Positions 7,154-14,395 of a DNA stretch of 16,369 bases are shown piece after piece. A program made the position numbers and the translations under genes. A model generated the notes under the pieces. That model worked only from the letters and a program-made list of their open reading frames with translations. It made no database searches and was not told the DNA's origin. Numbering within the stretch: position 1 is the stretch's first letter; every line of letters starts with the position of its first letter. The stretch is from an uncultured Opitutales bacterium (GTDB lineage Bacteria; Verrucomicrobiota; Verrucomicrobiia; Opitutales; Intestinicryptomonadaceae): NCBI GenBank assembly GCA_900548185.1, contig URJJ01000047.1, positions 1 through 16,369 on the forward strand, given 5' to 3'.

Positions 7154-8338
7154 ATGCAAAACCCAGGAGAAAACAACGCGGCAACGCTGAAAGACAGGGC
7201 GGTTTCACGGTTCTGCGAGATGTACGGGCGCGCGCCCGAGAGGGTCGCCGAGGCGCCGGGCAGGATAGAGCTTATCGGCAACCACACCGACTATAACGGC
7301 GGGTTTGTCATGGGCATTGCCATAGACCGCAAAATCGCCTGCGCCGTGGCCAGGCGCCCTGACCGCAAGGCCTGCTTTGCAAACGCAAAGACCGGCGCCA
7401 AGGCGGTGGTGGACATCGGCGACATACGCCCCTTCCCGAGGGACCGCAACTGGGCAAACTACCCCCTCGGGGTGTTCAAATTCCTGCTCGAAGCCGGCAT
7501 GGACGCCCCCTGCGGCTTCGACTTCGCCGACGCAAGCGACCTGCCCTCCGGCTCGGGGCTAAGCTCCAGCGCGGCCGTGGAAACCGCCGCATGCGTCGCG
7601 CTCTCTGCCCTCTACGGATTCAGCCTTGAAAAGAAGGCCGTGGCCGCAATCGGCAGGAAGTGCGAAAACGAGTTTGTGGGCATGCCCTGCGGGATACTGG
7701 ACCAGGGGGTCTCCGTATTCGGCAAAAAGGATTCAGCCGTATTCATCGACTGCCTGACGGAGGACTATTCCACATGCCCCCTGCCCGGGGGATGCTCGAT
7801 ATACCTTTTCAACTCCACCAAAAAGCACGCCCTCGTGGACGGCCTTTACGCCGAGCGGCACGCCGAGTGCATGGAGGCGGCGAGGGCCATGAGCGAAGTC
7901 GGCAGGGAGCAGCTCCTGCGTGCCTTCACGGCGGAAGACCTTGAGGCGGCAAGGCCGATGATGGGCAAAAACGCCTACAAGCGCGCCCTGCATGTCATAA
8001 ACGAAAACGCGCGGGTGCTCGCGGCGCGGGAGATGCTCGAAAGGGGCGACGCAAAAGGCGCGGGCGCCCTCCTTTTCGAGTCGCACGAAAGCTCCAAAAC
8101 TCTCTTTGAAAACTCGTGCGAGGAGATAGACTTCCTCGTGGACGCCCTCAGGGATTCCCCGGGGGTTTACGGCGCGCGCATAACAGGCGGCGGCTTCGGG
8201 GGCGCCGCGATGGCGCTTGCGGGAAGCGGCTTTTCGCAGGCGGACGCCGCCGCAGTCGCGGAGAAATACGCAAAAAGGTTCGGGAAGGCGCCGCTTGTAA
8301 TGAAGTGTTCGGCAAGCGGCGGGGCGTCGCTGGTCTGA
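7154..8338 (+). CDS. galK: Galactokinase
   Basis: This is a cytoplasmic GHMP kinase of 394 residues, the normal length for GalK, which phosphorylates alpha-D-galactose at C1 with ATP. The N-terminal signature APGRIELIGNHTDYNGG (34-50) carries the catalytic Arg37 and the substrate-binding Asp46. LPSGSGLSSSAAVE (130-143) is the ATP-binding GHMP loop. PCGILDQ (178-184) carries the catalytic-base Asp183, and ITGGGFGG (343-350) is the C-terminal motif. Asn43 replaces the Glu of the classical GEHTD motif, a variant also seen in other bacterial galactokinases, so activity is probably retained. A strong GGAGGG at 7144-7149 precedes the ATG by four nt. The gene lies 16 nt after the symporter and 40 nt before galE. 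Confidence 0.95.
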   Translation: MQNPGENNAATLKDRAVSRFCEMYGRAPERVAEAPGRIELIGNHTDYNGGFVMGIAIDRKIACAVARRPDRKACFANAKTGAKAVVDIGDIRPFPRDRNWANYPLGVFKFLLEAGMDAPCGFDFADASDLPSGSGLSSSAAVETAACVALSALYGFSLEKKAVAAIGRKCENEFVGMPCGILDQGVSVFGKKDSAVFIDCLTEDYSTCPLPGGCSIYLFNSTKKHALVDGLYAERHAECMEAARAMSEVGREQLLRAFTAEDLEAARPMMGKNAYKRALHVINENARVLAAREMLERGDAKGAGALLFESHESSKTLFENSCEEIDFLVDALRDSPGVYGARITGGGFGGAAMALAGSGFSQADAAAVAEKYAKRFGKAPLVMKCSASGGASLV

Positions 8339-8378
8339 AGCCCCCGGGCATGAAATTAAAAACAAGACAGGAAGGCAA

Positions 8379-9374
8379 ATGAACGTACTCGTAATAGGGG
8401 GCGCCGGATACATCGGCAGCCACTGCGTAAGGCAGCTCATGGCGGCCGGGCACCGCCCGGTCGTGCTCGACAACCTATCATACGGCCACACGGCCGCGCT
8501 AACCGGCGGCGTGCCGTTTTACATGGGGGATCTGGCCGATCCGGAAGCTGTCGGAAAGGCGCTGGACGCGGAAAAAATAGACGCTGTCATGCATTTTGCG
8601 GCGTTTATAAACGTCGGGGAGTCCGTGGAAAACCCGCTGAAATATTACAAGAACAACCTCTCAGGCGTGGTGTCGCTTTTGGAGACCATGCTCTCCCGCG
8701 GCGTCAAAAGGTTCGTGTTCTCATCGACCTGCGCCACATACGGCCTCCCGGAGACCCTGCCGATTGTGGAGGACCTCCCGCAGTTTCCGATAAACTCCTA
8801 CGGGCAGACCAAGCTCGACGTGGAAAACCTGCTGAAGGCCTGCGCCTCGGCCTACGGGCTGAGTTCGGTCGTGTTCCGCTACTTCAACGCAAGCGGGGCG
8901 GCAGAGGACGGCTCCATCGGCGAGGACCACTCGCCCGAAACCCACCTCATCCCGCTTGCGATATACGCCGCTATGGGTAAGCGCCCCCCGCTCAAGGTGT
9001 TCGGCTCCGACTACGCCACGCCGGACGGAACGTGCCTGCGCGACTACGTGCACGTGGACGACCTGAGCCGCGCGCACATAGCCGCGCTCGGCCTGCTCGA
9101 AGGCCCCGGAAAATTCCTGCACTACAACCTCGGAACCGGCGCCCCAAACTCCGTTTTGGAGATAATACGGGGCGTCGAGAGGGTGACGGGGCTGAAGGTC
9201 CCCCACGAATTCGCGCCAAGGAGGCCGGGCGATCCCGACGCGCTTTACGCGGACTCCGCCAAGGCCAGGAGGGAGCTGGGCTGGAAGGTGAAATTCGACA
9301 AGGTTGACGACATCATAGCGACCGCCTGGAAATGGCACTCCTCCCATCCTGACGGGTTCGGCGGCTCCAGGTGA
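8379..9374 (+). CDS. galE: UDP-glucose 4-epimerase
   Basis: This cytoplasmic short-chain dehydrogenase/reductase of 331 residues interconverts UDP-galactose and UDP-glucose using bound NAD. The Rossmann motif GGAGYIGSH is at 7-15, MHFAA at 71-75, FSSTCATYG at 114-122 supplies the catalytic hydroxyl residue, and SYGQTK (140-145) contains the catalytic Tyr141 and Lys145. RYFNASGA, RDYVHVDDL and YNLGTG follow as in true GalE. AGGAAGG at 8369-8375 is a good ribosome binding site. With galK it gives two of the Leloir steps. The uridylyltransferase GalT is not in the window. Besides catabolism, the enzyme can supply UDP-galactose for surface polysaccharide. Confidence 0.95.
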   Translation: MNVLVIGGAGYIGSHCVRQLMAAGHRPVVLDNLSYGHTAALTGGVPFYMGDLADPEAVGKALDAEKIDAVMHFAAFINVGESVENPLKYYKNNLSGVVSLLETMLSRGVKRFVFSSTCATYGLPETLPIVEDLPQFPINSYGQTKLDVENLLKACASAYGLSSVVFRYFNASGAAEDGSIGEDHSPETHLIPLAIYAAMGKRPPLKVFGSDYATPDGTCLRDYVHVDDLSRAHIAALGLLEGPGKFLHYNLGTGAPNSVLEIIRGVERVTGLKVPHEFAPRRPGDPDALYADSAKARRELGWKVKFDKVDDIIATAWKWHSSHPDGFGGSR

Positions 9375-9472
9375 AGCGGGCGCGCCGCCGGGCGAGAAAC
9401 GCGGCAGGCGCAAACCGCTCGGGCTTCGCCCAGGGCGCAAACCGGACGCCCGGGAAGGCCCCCGCTTCGGCG
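9375..9472. other. Convergent intergenic region, galE / GH2
   Basis: This 98-nt GC-rich gap holds small hairpins such as GGGC-TTC-GCCC at 9421-9431, and an 11-base direct repeat GGCGCAAACCG at 9407-9417 and 9434-9444. Neither strand has a U-tract, so no standard intrinsic terminator can be called for either converging gene. Confidence 0.45.
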
Positions 9473-12400
9473 TCAGTCTATCGGGCCGTCCCTGAGCAGG
9501 TCGTGCACCTTCCCGGGGGCGTCGGAGGCTCCGGCGCCGGACGAGGCCAGGCCGAGCGCGCGGAAGAGAGCCCTGAAGAATCCCTCTGCGTCCCCGGACT
9601 CCAGGTTGTAGTTGAGCGAAGACAGGTAAAGCCTGCCCCTGCCCATGGGCTTTGAAAACAGGACGTCCCCGCGCCTTTTTTCGAGGTGCCCGTAGAGAAC
9701 CATCTGGGCGCACTTCACGTTTTCGGGGGCGTCGAAAAGGTCCCAGTTTGTCCGGGCGGCCCGCAGGGCGGACACGGCCCCGCCGATTCCGCCCGCATCG
9801 AAAGATATTTTCGCTATCTCCCTGTCTCCGCGCCCCCCTCGGACAAAATAGAGGTCCGGCACGTTGAAAGCCCCGGCTACCCGCGCGTCCTCCCCCTTTT
9901 CAAGGGAAGTTGAAACGCCCTCAAAAACTCCTATCTTCCCGCCGAAGACAGGCTCCAGCGCGGGCGAAGGCCCCCCGTCGGCCGTCATAACAAGCACGGC
10001 CGCCCCCGGCACCCGGGAAAGCTCCGGAATTATTTTGCGCGCGAGCGTTTCAGCTTCGGCCTTTCCGGCGTTTTCCCCGTCCACTATCGCAAAACCCGAC
10101 CTGCCGTCCGGCCCCTCGAGCGCAATGCCGAGCTTTTCGAGCCTCTTTGCGAGCCTCCCCCCGCGGTCCCCCACAAACCGCGCGCCTGCGAATGCCGGCT
10201 CGCCGGAGGGCGAGGGCGCGGGCCTGGCAAACGGCAGCTCCTCGACGGCGCCGGGAAGGACAGAATAAGAATCCCAGGGGCATGGCATGCCGGCAAACGC
10301 CGCCTTCAGGGCCGTGTACATCGCCATCGGCCGCATGAAGGGGAGTTTAGGGTCTATCCCGGGATTGAGCGTTGACACGTACGGGGGGATGCGCTCGAAC
10401 TGCCATCCGGGCCTGCCCTCCTCGTAGGCTTTTGCGGGGAATACGCCGTCCCCGGGCCCGGGAAGGCGCGAAAAGTCGGAGTAGCCGTAGTTGAGGTGCT
10501 CGATGCCGAACCAGCATACCTCAGACGGCGAAAAGTACGCCGCGTGCGGGACTGCCATTTCGGAGACATTCTTATAGAGGTCCGTTGCGAGGGCCTCGTT
10601 GCGCCCGGCGTAGGATTCAAAGGCCCTGTCGCCTGCGTACTTCCAGACGCGCGGGGGCATCCCGTAGTAGGTCGCCCCGAACTCCCCTATTACGATTGGC
10701 TTCTGAGAGCCCATCGACTCCCTTATCTTTGCGATGCGCCCCGCGTCGAAGCCGTCGCCCAGGTGCCTGCTCCAGACGGGCAGCGCGCCCTCCAAATCCC
10801 CGTCGCCGTCAACAGTTACAAACGGCCTTGTCGGGTCCAGGCTGCGGGCGAGGGCGGCAAGCCCCGCGAGCTTCCGGTTCCATTCGGCCTTCTCTCCGGC
10901 GGGGATTTTCGCAAGGTGGGGAAGGCTGAGGGCGAACATTTCGTTGCCGACGCTCCATCCCATGACTGAGGGGTTGTTGCGGTGGCGAAGCACCATGCGC
11001 CGCGTCTGCCCGGCGGCCCTCTCCCACAGCTCCCCGCGCGCCAGGTTTGGCCTCAGGGAGCTGCCGAAAAACCCGTTTTCGCAAAGCACCATTATCCCCA
11101 TCTCGTCGGCGAGGTCGTAATAGCATTTCGGCCACACCTGCGCGTGCGGGCGCACGGCGTTGCCCCCGAAGGACTTTATCATGAGGTACCACGCGTACGC
11201 GAAACGCCTGGAACAGACGTAGGGGCCGAAAGGATGCTGAATGTCCCCGCGCGCCTGGATTTTTTCGCCGTTTAAAGTGAAGTCGGAACCGCTTATGCCG
11301 AACTCCCTCCAGCCGAAGCGCGCGTATTTTGCGTCCGCCGCGCGCCCCCGGGACGAGAGCGACACCACCGCCCCGTAAAGGTTCGGCGCATCGGGCGTCC
11401 AATGCTTGAGCCGCCCCGAGACTTCCGCCTTCAGGGAAACCTTTGCGGTTTCGCCCGGCTTTAATGATATTTTGCGCGCGGGAAGCTCCATCGCGGGCTT
11501 CCGTGCCAGACTCCACGAAATTTCCGGGGCGTCCAGAACGGCCCCGAGCCTCTCGCCCAGCGGCTTGCCGTCGTCGAGAGAAAGCCCGGCGGATGCGGCG
11601 AGCGCCGGATTTTTATTTATCCACTCCCGCACGTCGGCCGAAACTTCGCCTTCAAACGGCTCCTCCGAGGCGTTGGCGACCTCGATTTCCAGTTCTAGCT
11701 CCCCCCTGCCCACCATCGGCTTTGCAAAGACGTCCGCGACATGGGTTTCAGGGACGGCTTCAAGGAACACGTCCTGCCATATCCCCGCGAGGTCGTCCGT
11801 GTTAGAGCCGCCGGGGAACATCCCCCGCATTCCGGGAAAATATTTCGTCCCCTCCCCCGCCGGAGGCGGCTCCATGTCGAAGAGCTTTATGTGGCGGACG
11901 CCGAGAAGCACCTCGTTTTTGCCGGGCTTGAGGGCGCCTGTTATGTCGGCGGAAAATCCGGTGTGCTGCGTCATGTTCGAGGCGATGAACTTCCCGTTCA
12001 CATAAAGCGCGCTCTCGCCTGCCACCGCGTCAAACCGGATTATGACGCGCCGCCCGGCCCACGACGCGGGAAGCGAAAAATCCCGGCGCAGCCACCCCAT
12101 GCGCTTTGACGCCCAGCCCTCGGGATAACCGGGGAAATACACCGAACTCGGCGCATAGGGCCTCGAAGTCCCCTCGCCGGTCTTTTGCCCGCCGCCCCAG
12201 GAGTTCACATTCCATGGGGAGGGTATTTTAATCTTCACCGCGTCCCATCCGTCCGGGCGCGCTGCGGGAAGCTCGGGCGGAATTCCCGAACCGGGTTTCC
12301 AGCCCCTGGGAATGTCGGCCCCCTGGAAATCCCAGAGGCCGTTTAAGCATATTTCGTCCCTGAAGCCCCTCTCAACCGGGGCCACTATGCCCTCCGCCGG

Positions 12401-12496
12401 GGAGAAATCCCTAGGGAACCCCTTCCCCGCCGAGGCGGCCGAATGGCATGCCAAAACGGCTGCGGCAAAAACAGATATTCTGAAAAAAATTCCCAT
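9473..12496 (-). CDS. Exported glycoside hydrolase family 2 enzyme (beta-galactosidase-like)
   Basis: This 1007-residue protein starts with a signal peptide (MGIFFR, hydrophobic core, ASA near 23). The sequence VLAC at 14-17 makes a lipoprotein alternative possible. It has the GH2 order: sugar-binding sandwich at about 50-250 (LNGLWDFQG; RFDAVAGESALYVNGKF), immunoglobulin-like domain at about 255-400, and TIM barrel from about 400. The acid/base Glu519 lies in GWSVGNEM and the nucleophile Glu605 in IVIGEFGA. About 240 C-terminal residues (770-1007) look like an added alpha/beta domain, possibly amidotransferase-like. GH2 covers beta-galactosidases, beta-glucuronidases and beta-mannosidases. 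Beta-galactosidase is favoured only because the galactose operon faces it. A strong AGGGAGGA (12508-12501) lies four nt before the ATG. Confidence 0.88.
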   Translation of the reverse strand: MGIFFRISVFAAAVLACHSAASAGKGFPRDFSPAEGIVAPVERGFRDEICLNGLWDFQGADIPRGWKPGSGIPPELPAARPDGWDAVKIKIPSPWNVNSWGGGQKTGEGTSRPYAPSSVYFPGYPEGWASKRMGWLRRDFSLPASWAGRRVIIRFDAVAGESALYVNGKFIASNMTQHTGFSADITGALKPGKNEVLLGVRHIKLFDMEPPPAGEGTKYFPGMRGMFPGGSNTDDLAGIWQDVFLEAVPETHVADVFAKPMVGRGELELEIEVANASEEPFEGEVSADVREWINKNPALAASAGLSLDDGKPLGERLGAVLDAPEISWSLARKPAMELPARKISLKPGETAKVSLKAEVSGRLKHWTPDAPNLYGAVVSLSSRGRAADAKYARFGWREFGISGSDFTLNGEKIQARGDIQHPFGPYVCSRRFAYAWYLMIKSFGGNAVRPHAQVWPKCYYDLADEMGIMVLCENGFFGSSLRPNLARGELWERAAGQTRRMVLRHRNNPSVMGWSVGNEMFALSLPHLAKIPAGEKAEWNRKLAGLAALARSLDPTRPFVTVDGDGDLEGALPVWSRHLGDGFDAGRIAKIRESMGSQKPIVIGEFGATYYGMPPRVWKYAGDRAFESYAGRNEALATDLYKNVSEMAVPHAAYFSPSEVCWFGIEHLNYGYSDFSRLPGPGDGVFPAKAYEEGRPGWQFERIPPYVSTLNPGIDPKLPFMRPMAMYTALKAAFAGMPCPWDSYSVLPGAVEELPFARPAPSPSGEPAFAGARFVGDRGGRLAKRLEKLGIALEGPDGRSGFAIVDGENAGKAEAETLARKIIPELSRVPGAAVLVMTADGGPSPALEPVFGGKIGVFEGVSTSLEKGEDARVAGAFNVPDLYFVRGGRGDREIAKISFDAGGIGGAVSALRAARTNWDLFDAPENVKCAQMVLYGHLEKRRGDVLFSKPMGRGRLYLSSLNYNLESGDAEGFFRALFRALGLASSGAGASDAPGKVHDLLRDGPID

Positions 12497-12500
12497 GGCA

Positions 12501-12508
12501 TCCTCCCT
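12501..12508 (-). promoter_or_regulatory. Strong ribosome binding site of the GH2 gene
   Basis: AGGGAGGA on the minus strand, four nt before the ATG at 12496, fixes the start and the signal peptide. It stands out because the B12-operon genes lack comparable sites. Confidence 0.8.
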
Positions 12509-12575
12509 GTAAAATCCGGCATTCTAATCTGCACATACAATCCTGCATGCAAATACCAACTTTTCAAGCGAAAAA

Positions 12576-12590
12576 TGAAACTATGTTTCA
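12576..12590. promoter_or_regulatory. Perfect palindrome, candidate operator upstream of GH2 gene
   Basis: TGAAAC-TAT-GTTTCA is a perfect 6+3+6 inverted repeat about 80 nt upstream of the GH2 start. It sits in the AT-rich part of the region where the promoter should lie. On the minus strand it contains TTGAAA-like -35 candidates. Size and symmetry suit a dimeric regulator. No regulator gene is in the window, so the partner is unknown. Confidence 0.45.
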
Positions 12591-13104
12591 AAAAAGCACG
12601 GCAATGATGGCAATGCCGCAGAAAAATCTGAAAAGGCGCGCCGCTTTGCGGATTGCCCCGTCAAAATCGCCCGGCTGAAAGCCCGCAATCTCCCCGGCCA
12701 TTGCGTTCCCCCGCACTGATACTTCCAAAGAAAGAAGCCCATGCGGCTTGAAAACTCCGTGTTTTCCAGTTTCTCCCATTCTGCCCCGAGGCGGGTTCCG
12801 GGCAAAAATGAGAATGTTTAACGGTAAAATCCGCCCAACGGGACGCGGACACTCCCAAGCCTTTGCATTTTAAAAGCCTGATTTCATACAAACCCGGGCG
12901 CCGCACGATGAAAAACGGCCCGATGCGGAATTATCGGAGAGCAGAGCCAAACGCCCCCTGTCAGTCGGCGCAGTCGAGCTCAAAGCCGAAAATCCCACAA
13001 ACGCCGCAAACGGCGAAATCCCCCCTCTTCGGCCGGGCAAAACGGCTTTGCGCGGCAAATCCCGCCCATCCCGGATGCGATGCGGGCCCCATTCCAAATG
13101 GGGC

Positions 13105-13135
13105 AAAAAAAACGGCCCCGGAATTTTCCGGAACC
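13105..13135 (-). terminator. Intrinsic terminator of the DUF475 gene
   Basis: On the minus strand GGTTCCGGAA-AA-TTCCGGGGCC (13135-13114) forms a continuous 10-bp stem, including two G:U pairs, with a two-base loop, or a slightly larger loop in practice. G and an eight-T tract follow. It lies about 24 nt after the DUF475 stop codon. Confidence 0.9.
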
Positions 13136-13158
13136 GCTTTAAATCCGTCCCCGAAGCG

Positions 13159-14196
13159 TCAGGCCCTCCCGCGCGACTTTCTGTTATGAAGAAGCGACGA
13201 AAACAGGGCAAACACGATAAAGACTATGCTGACGAGGGCCGCGAACGCCTCCGGTACCTCCCTTACGGCGGACTTCAGCATGACCACCGAAAGCGCGCCT
13301 ATCGCCCAGTATGCGCCGTTTGTCAGGTACTTGAGCTTGTCGAGGGTCTTGTGCTCGACAAGCACTATCGTAAGCGACCTCACGAACATCGCGCCGACGC
13401 CCAGCCCGACCACGATGACAACCACGTCCTTTGTGAAAGCGAAAGCGCCCAGCACGCCGTCGAGCGAGAAGGACGCGTCGATGAGCTCAAGGTACATGAA
13501 GGCCGCAAAGCCCGCCTTGCCTGAGAGCCGCACGCCGTCGCCCGCCCCCTTGTGGTGCTTTTCAAGCCACCTTGAAACCGTGTCGATGCCGAGGAAAAGC
13601 AGGATGCCCACAATGCCCGAAACGGCGCAGACCGCCCTGTCCGTATCGGGCAGGAAGAGCATGAGGACGGCGAGGGCGAGGGCGGCGATTATCTCGTGCG
13701 AAAATCTGAGGGAGGCGATTTTCTTCATGGGCCGCTCTATGAACCATATCCAGTCCACGCGCTTGTTTTTGTCGATGAAAAACTTCAAAAAGAGCATCAT
13801 GAGGAACATCCCGCCGAAGGACACGATTCCGGCGTTGGCCTCCTCCAGGTGCGCGACGTACTCGTCGGGGTTTGAAAGCGCGAGGCTTATCACCTTTGAA
13901 AACGGTATGTGCGAAAATACCGCCACGACCGCCACGGGAAAGAGGAACCTCATTCCGAAGACTGCGATGAATATGCCCCACGTCAGGAACCTGTGCCGCC
14001 ACACGTCGTCCATATGCTCTAGCTTGACCGCGTTTACGACGGCGTTGTCGAATGATATTGCGACCTCCAGAAGCGAGATTGCAAAAGCCGTCAGCGCAAA
14101 GGCGACCCCCGCCCCGTGCATCGCCTCTCCGCGCCAAAAGGCGCATACGAGCCCGACAATGACGCATATGAAAGACCATTTGAAATGTTTGAACAT
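13159..14196 (-). CDS. DUF475 / TerC-like integral membrane protein
   Basis: This 345-residue polytopic inner-membrane protein contains two related motifs with acidic membrane residues: LLEVAISFDNAVVNA (42-56, Glu44, Asp50, Asn51) and LELIDASFSLDGVLGAFAF (236-254, Glu237, Asp240, Asp246). RFLTWGIFIAVFGMRFLFP at 69-87 is typical of DUF475, a branch of the TerC/LysE-like superfamily. TerC relatives include manganese exporters acting during membrane-protein metalation or metal stress, so metal-ion export is plausible but not shown. About eight or nine hydrophobic segments are visible. The gene is monocistronic, with its own terminator, and is divergent from the DUF2339 gene across 199 nt. No strong Shine-Dalgarno is seen. 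No tellurite-resistance partners are in the window. Confidence 0.88.
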   Translation of the reverse strand: MFKHFKWSFICVIVGLVCAFWRGEAMHGAGVAFALTAFAISLLEVAISFDNAVVNAVKLEHMDDVWRHRFLTWGIFIAVFGMRFLFPVAVVAVFSHIPFSKVISLALSNPDEYVAHLEEANAGIVSFGGMFLMMLFLKFFIDKNKRVDWIWFIERPMKKIASLRFSHEIIAALALAVLMLFLPDTDRAVCAVSGIVGILLFLGIDTVSRWLEKHHKGAGDGVRLSGKAGFAAFMYLELIDASFSLDGVLGAFAFTKDVVVIVVGLGVGAMFVRSLTIVLVEHKTLDKLKYLTNGAYWAIGALSVVMLKSAVREVPEAFAALVSIVFIVFALFSSLLHNRKSRGRA

Positions 14197-14336
14197 AATC
14201 CGCCCAAAGATTCACCATTTTCATTAGGATTCAAGCATATTTGTGTGAGAGTTCCGTTAGAGGCCCCTCCCCGCGCGCCGCAATCCCCCGCCGGAGGCCG
14301 CGCAGGGGGAAAAGGCGGGGGGAGCGAAAAAAATAC

Positions 14337-14365
14337 TTTACATTGAAACTTTTTACGCATAACAT
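14337..14365 (+). promoter_or_regulatory. Probable promoter of the DUF2339 gene
   Basis: TTTACA (14337-14342) and TAACAT (14360-14365) are separated by exactly 17 nt, about 30 nt upstream of the start codon. AAAGGA at 14384-14389 is a good ribosome binding site, six nt before the ATG at 14396. The remainder of 14197-14395 is the divergent leader of the DUF475 gene, in which no clear opposing promoter was found. Confidence 0.5.
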
Positions 14366-14395
14366 GTTTCCGAATTAAAAAACAAAGGACGGCAT

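Larger units (their letters stand above)
12497..13104. other. Long largely non-coding upstream region of the GH2 gene
   Basis: About 600 nt separate the GH2 start from the DUF475 terminator. Apart from the ribosome binding site and palindrome listed separately, I find no recognisable gene or RNA. The best small frame is on the minus strand at 12779-12588 (63 codons, hydrophobic C-terminal end RLFRFFCGIAIIAVLF), with no Shine-Dalgarno and no family match. I leave it uncalled. The rest of the interval has low coding character in all frames. Confidence 0.45.

Noticed and set aside
9407..9444. 11-base direct repeat GGCGCAAACCG between galE and GH2
   Set aside because: Only two short copies occur in GC-rich sequence; there is no evidence of a mobile element, CRISPR or attachment site.
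8721..9713. 330-codon minus-strand frame across galE and the GH2 3' end
   Set aside because: It overlaps strongly supported galE in antisense and has an Arg/Gly/Pro-rich translation with no family signature.
12863..13189. 108-codon plus-strand frame
   Set aside because: It has no ribosome binding site, a basic low-complexity translation, and runs through the DUF475 terminator and into its 3' end.
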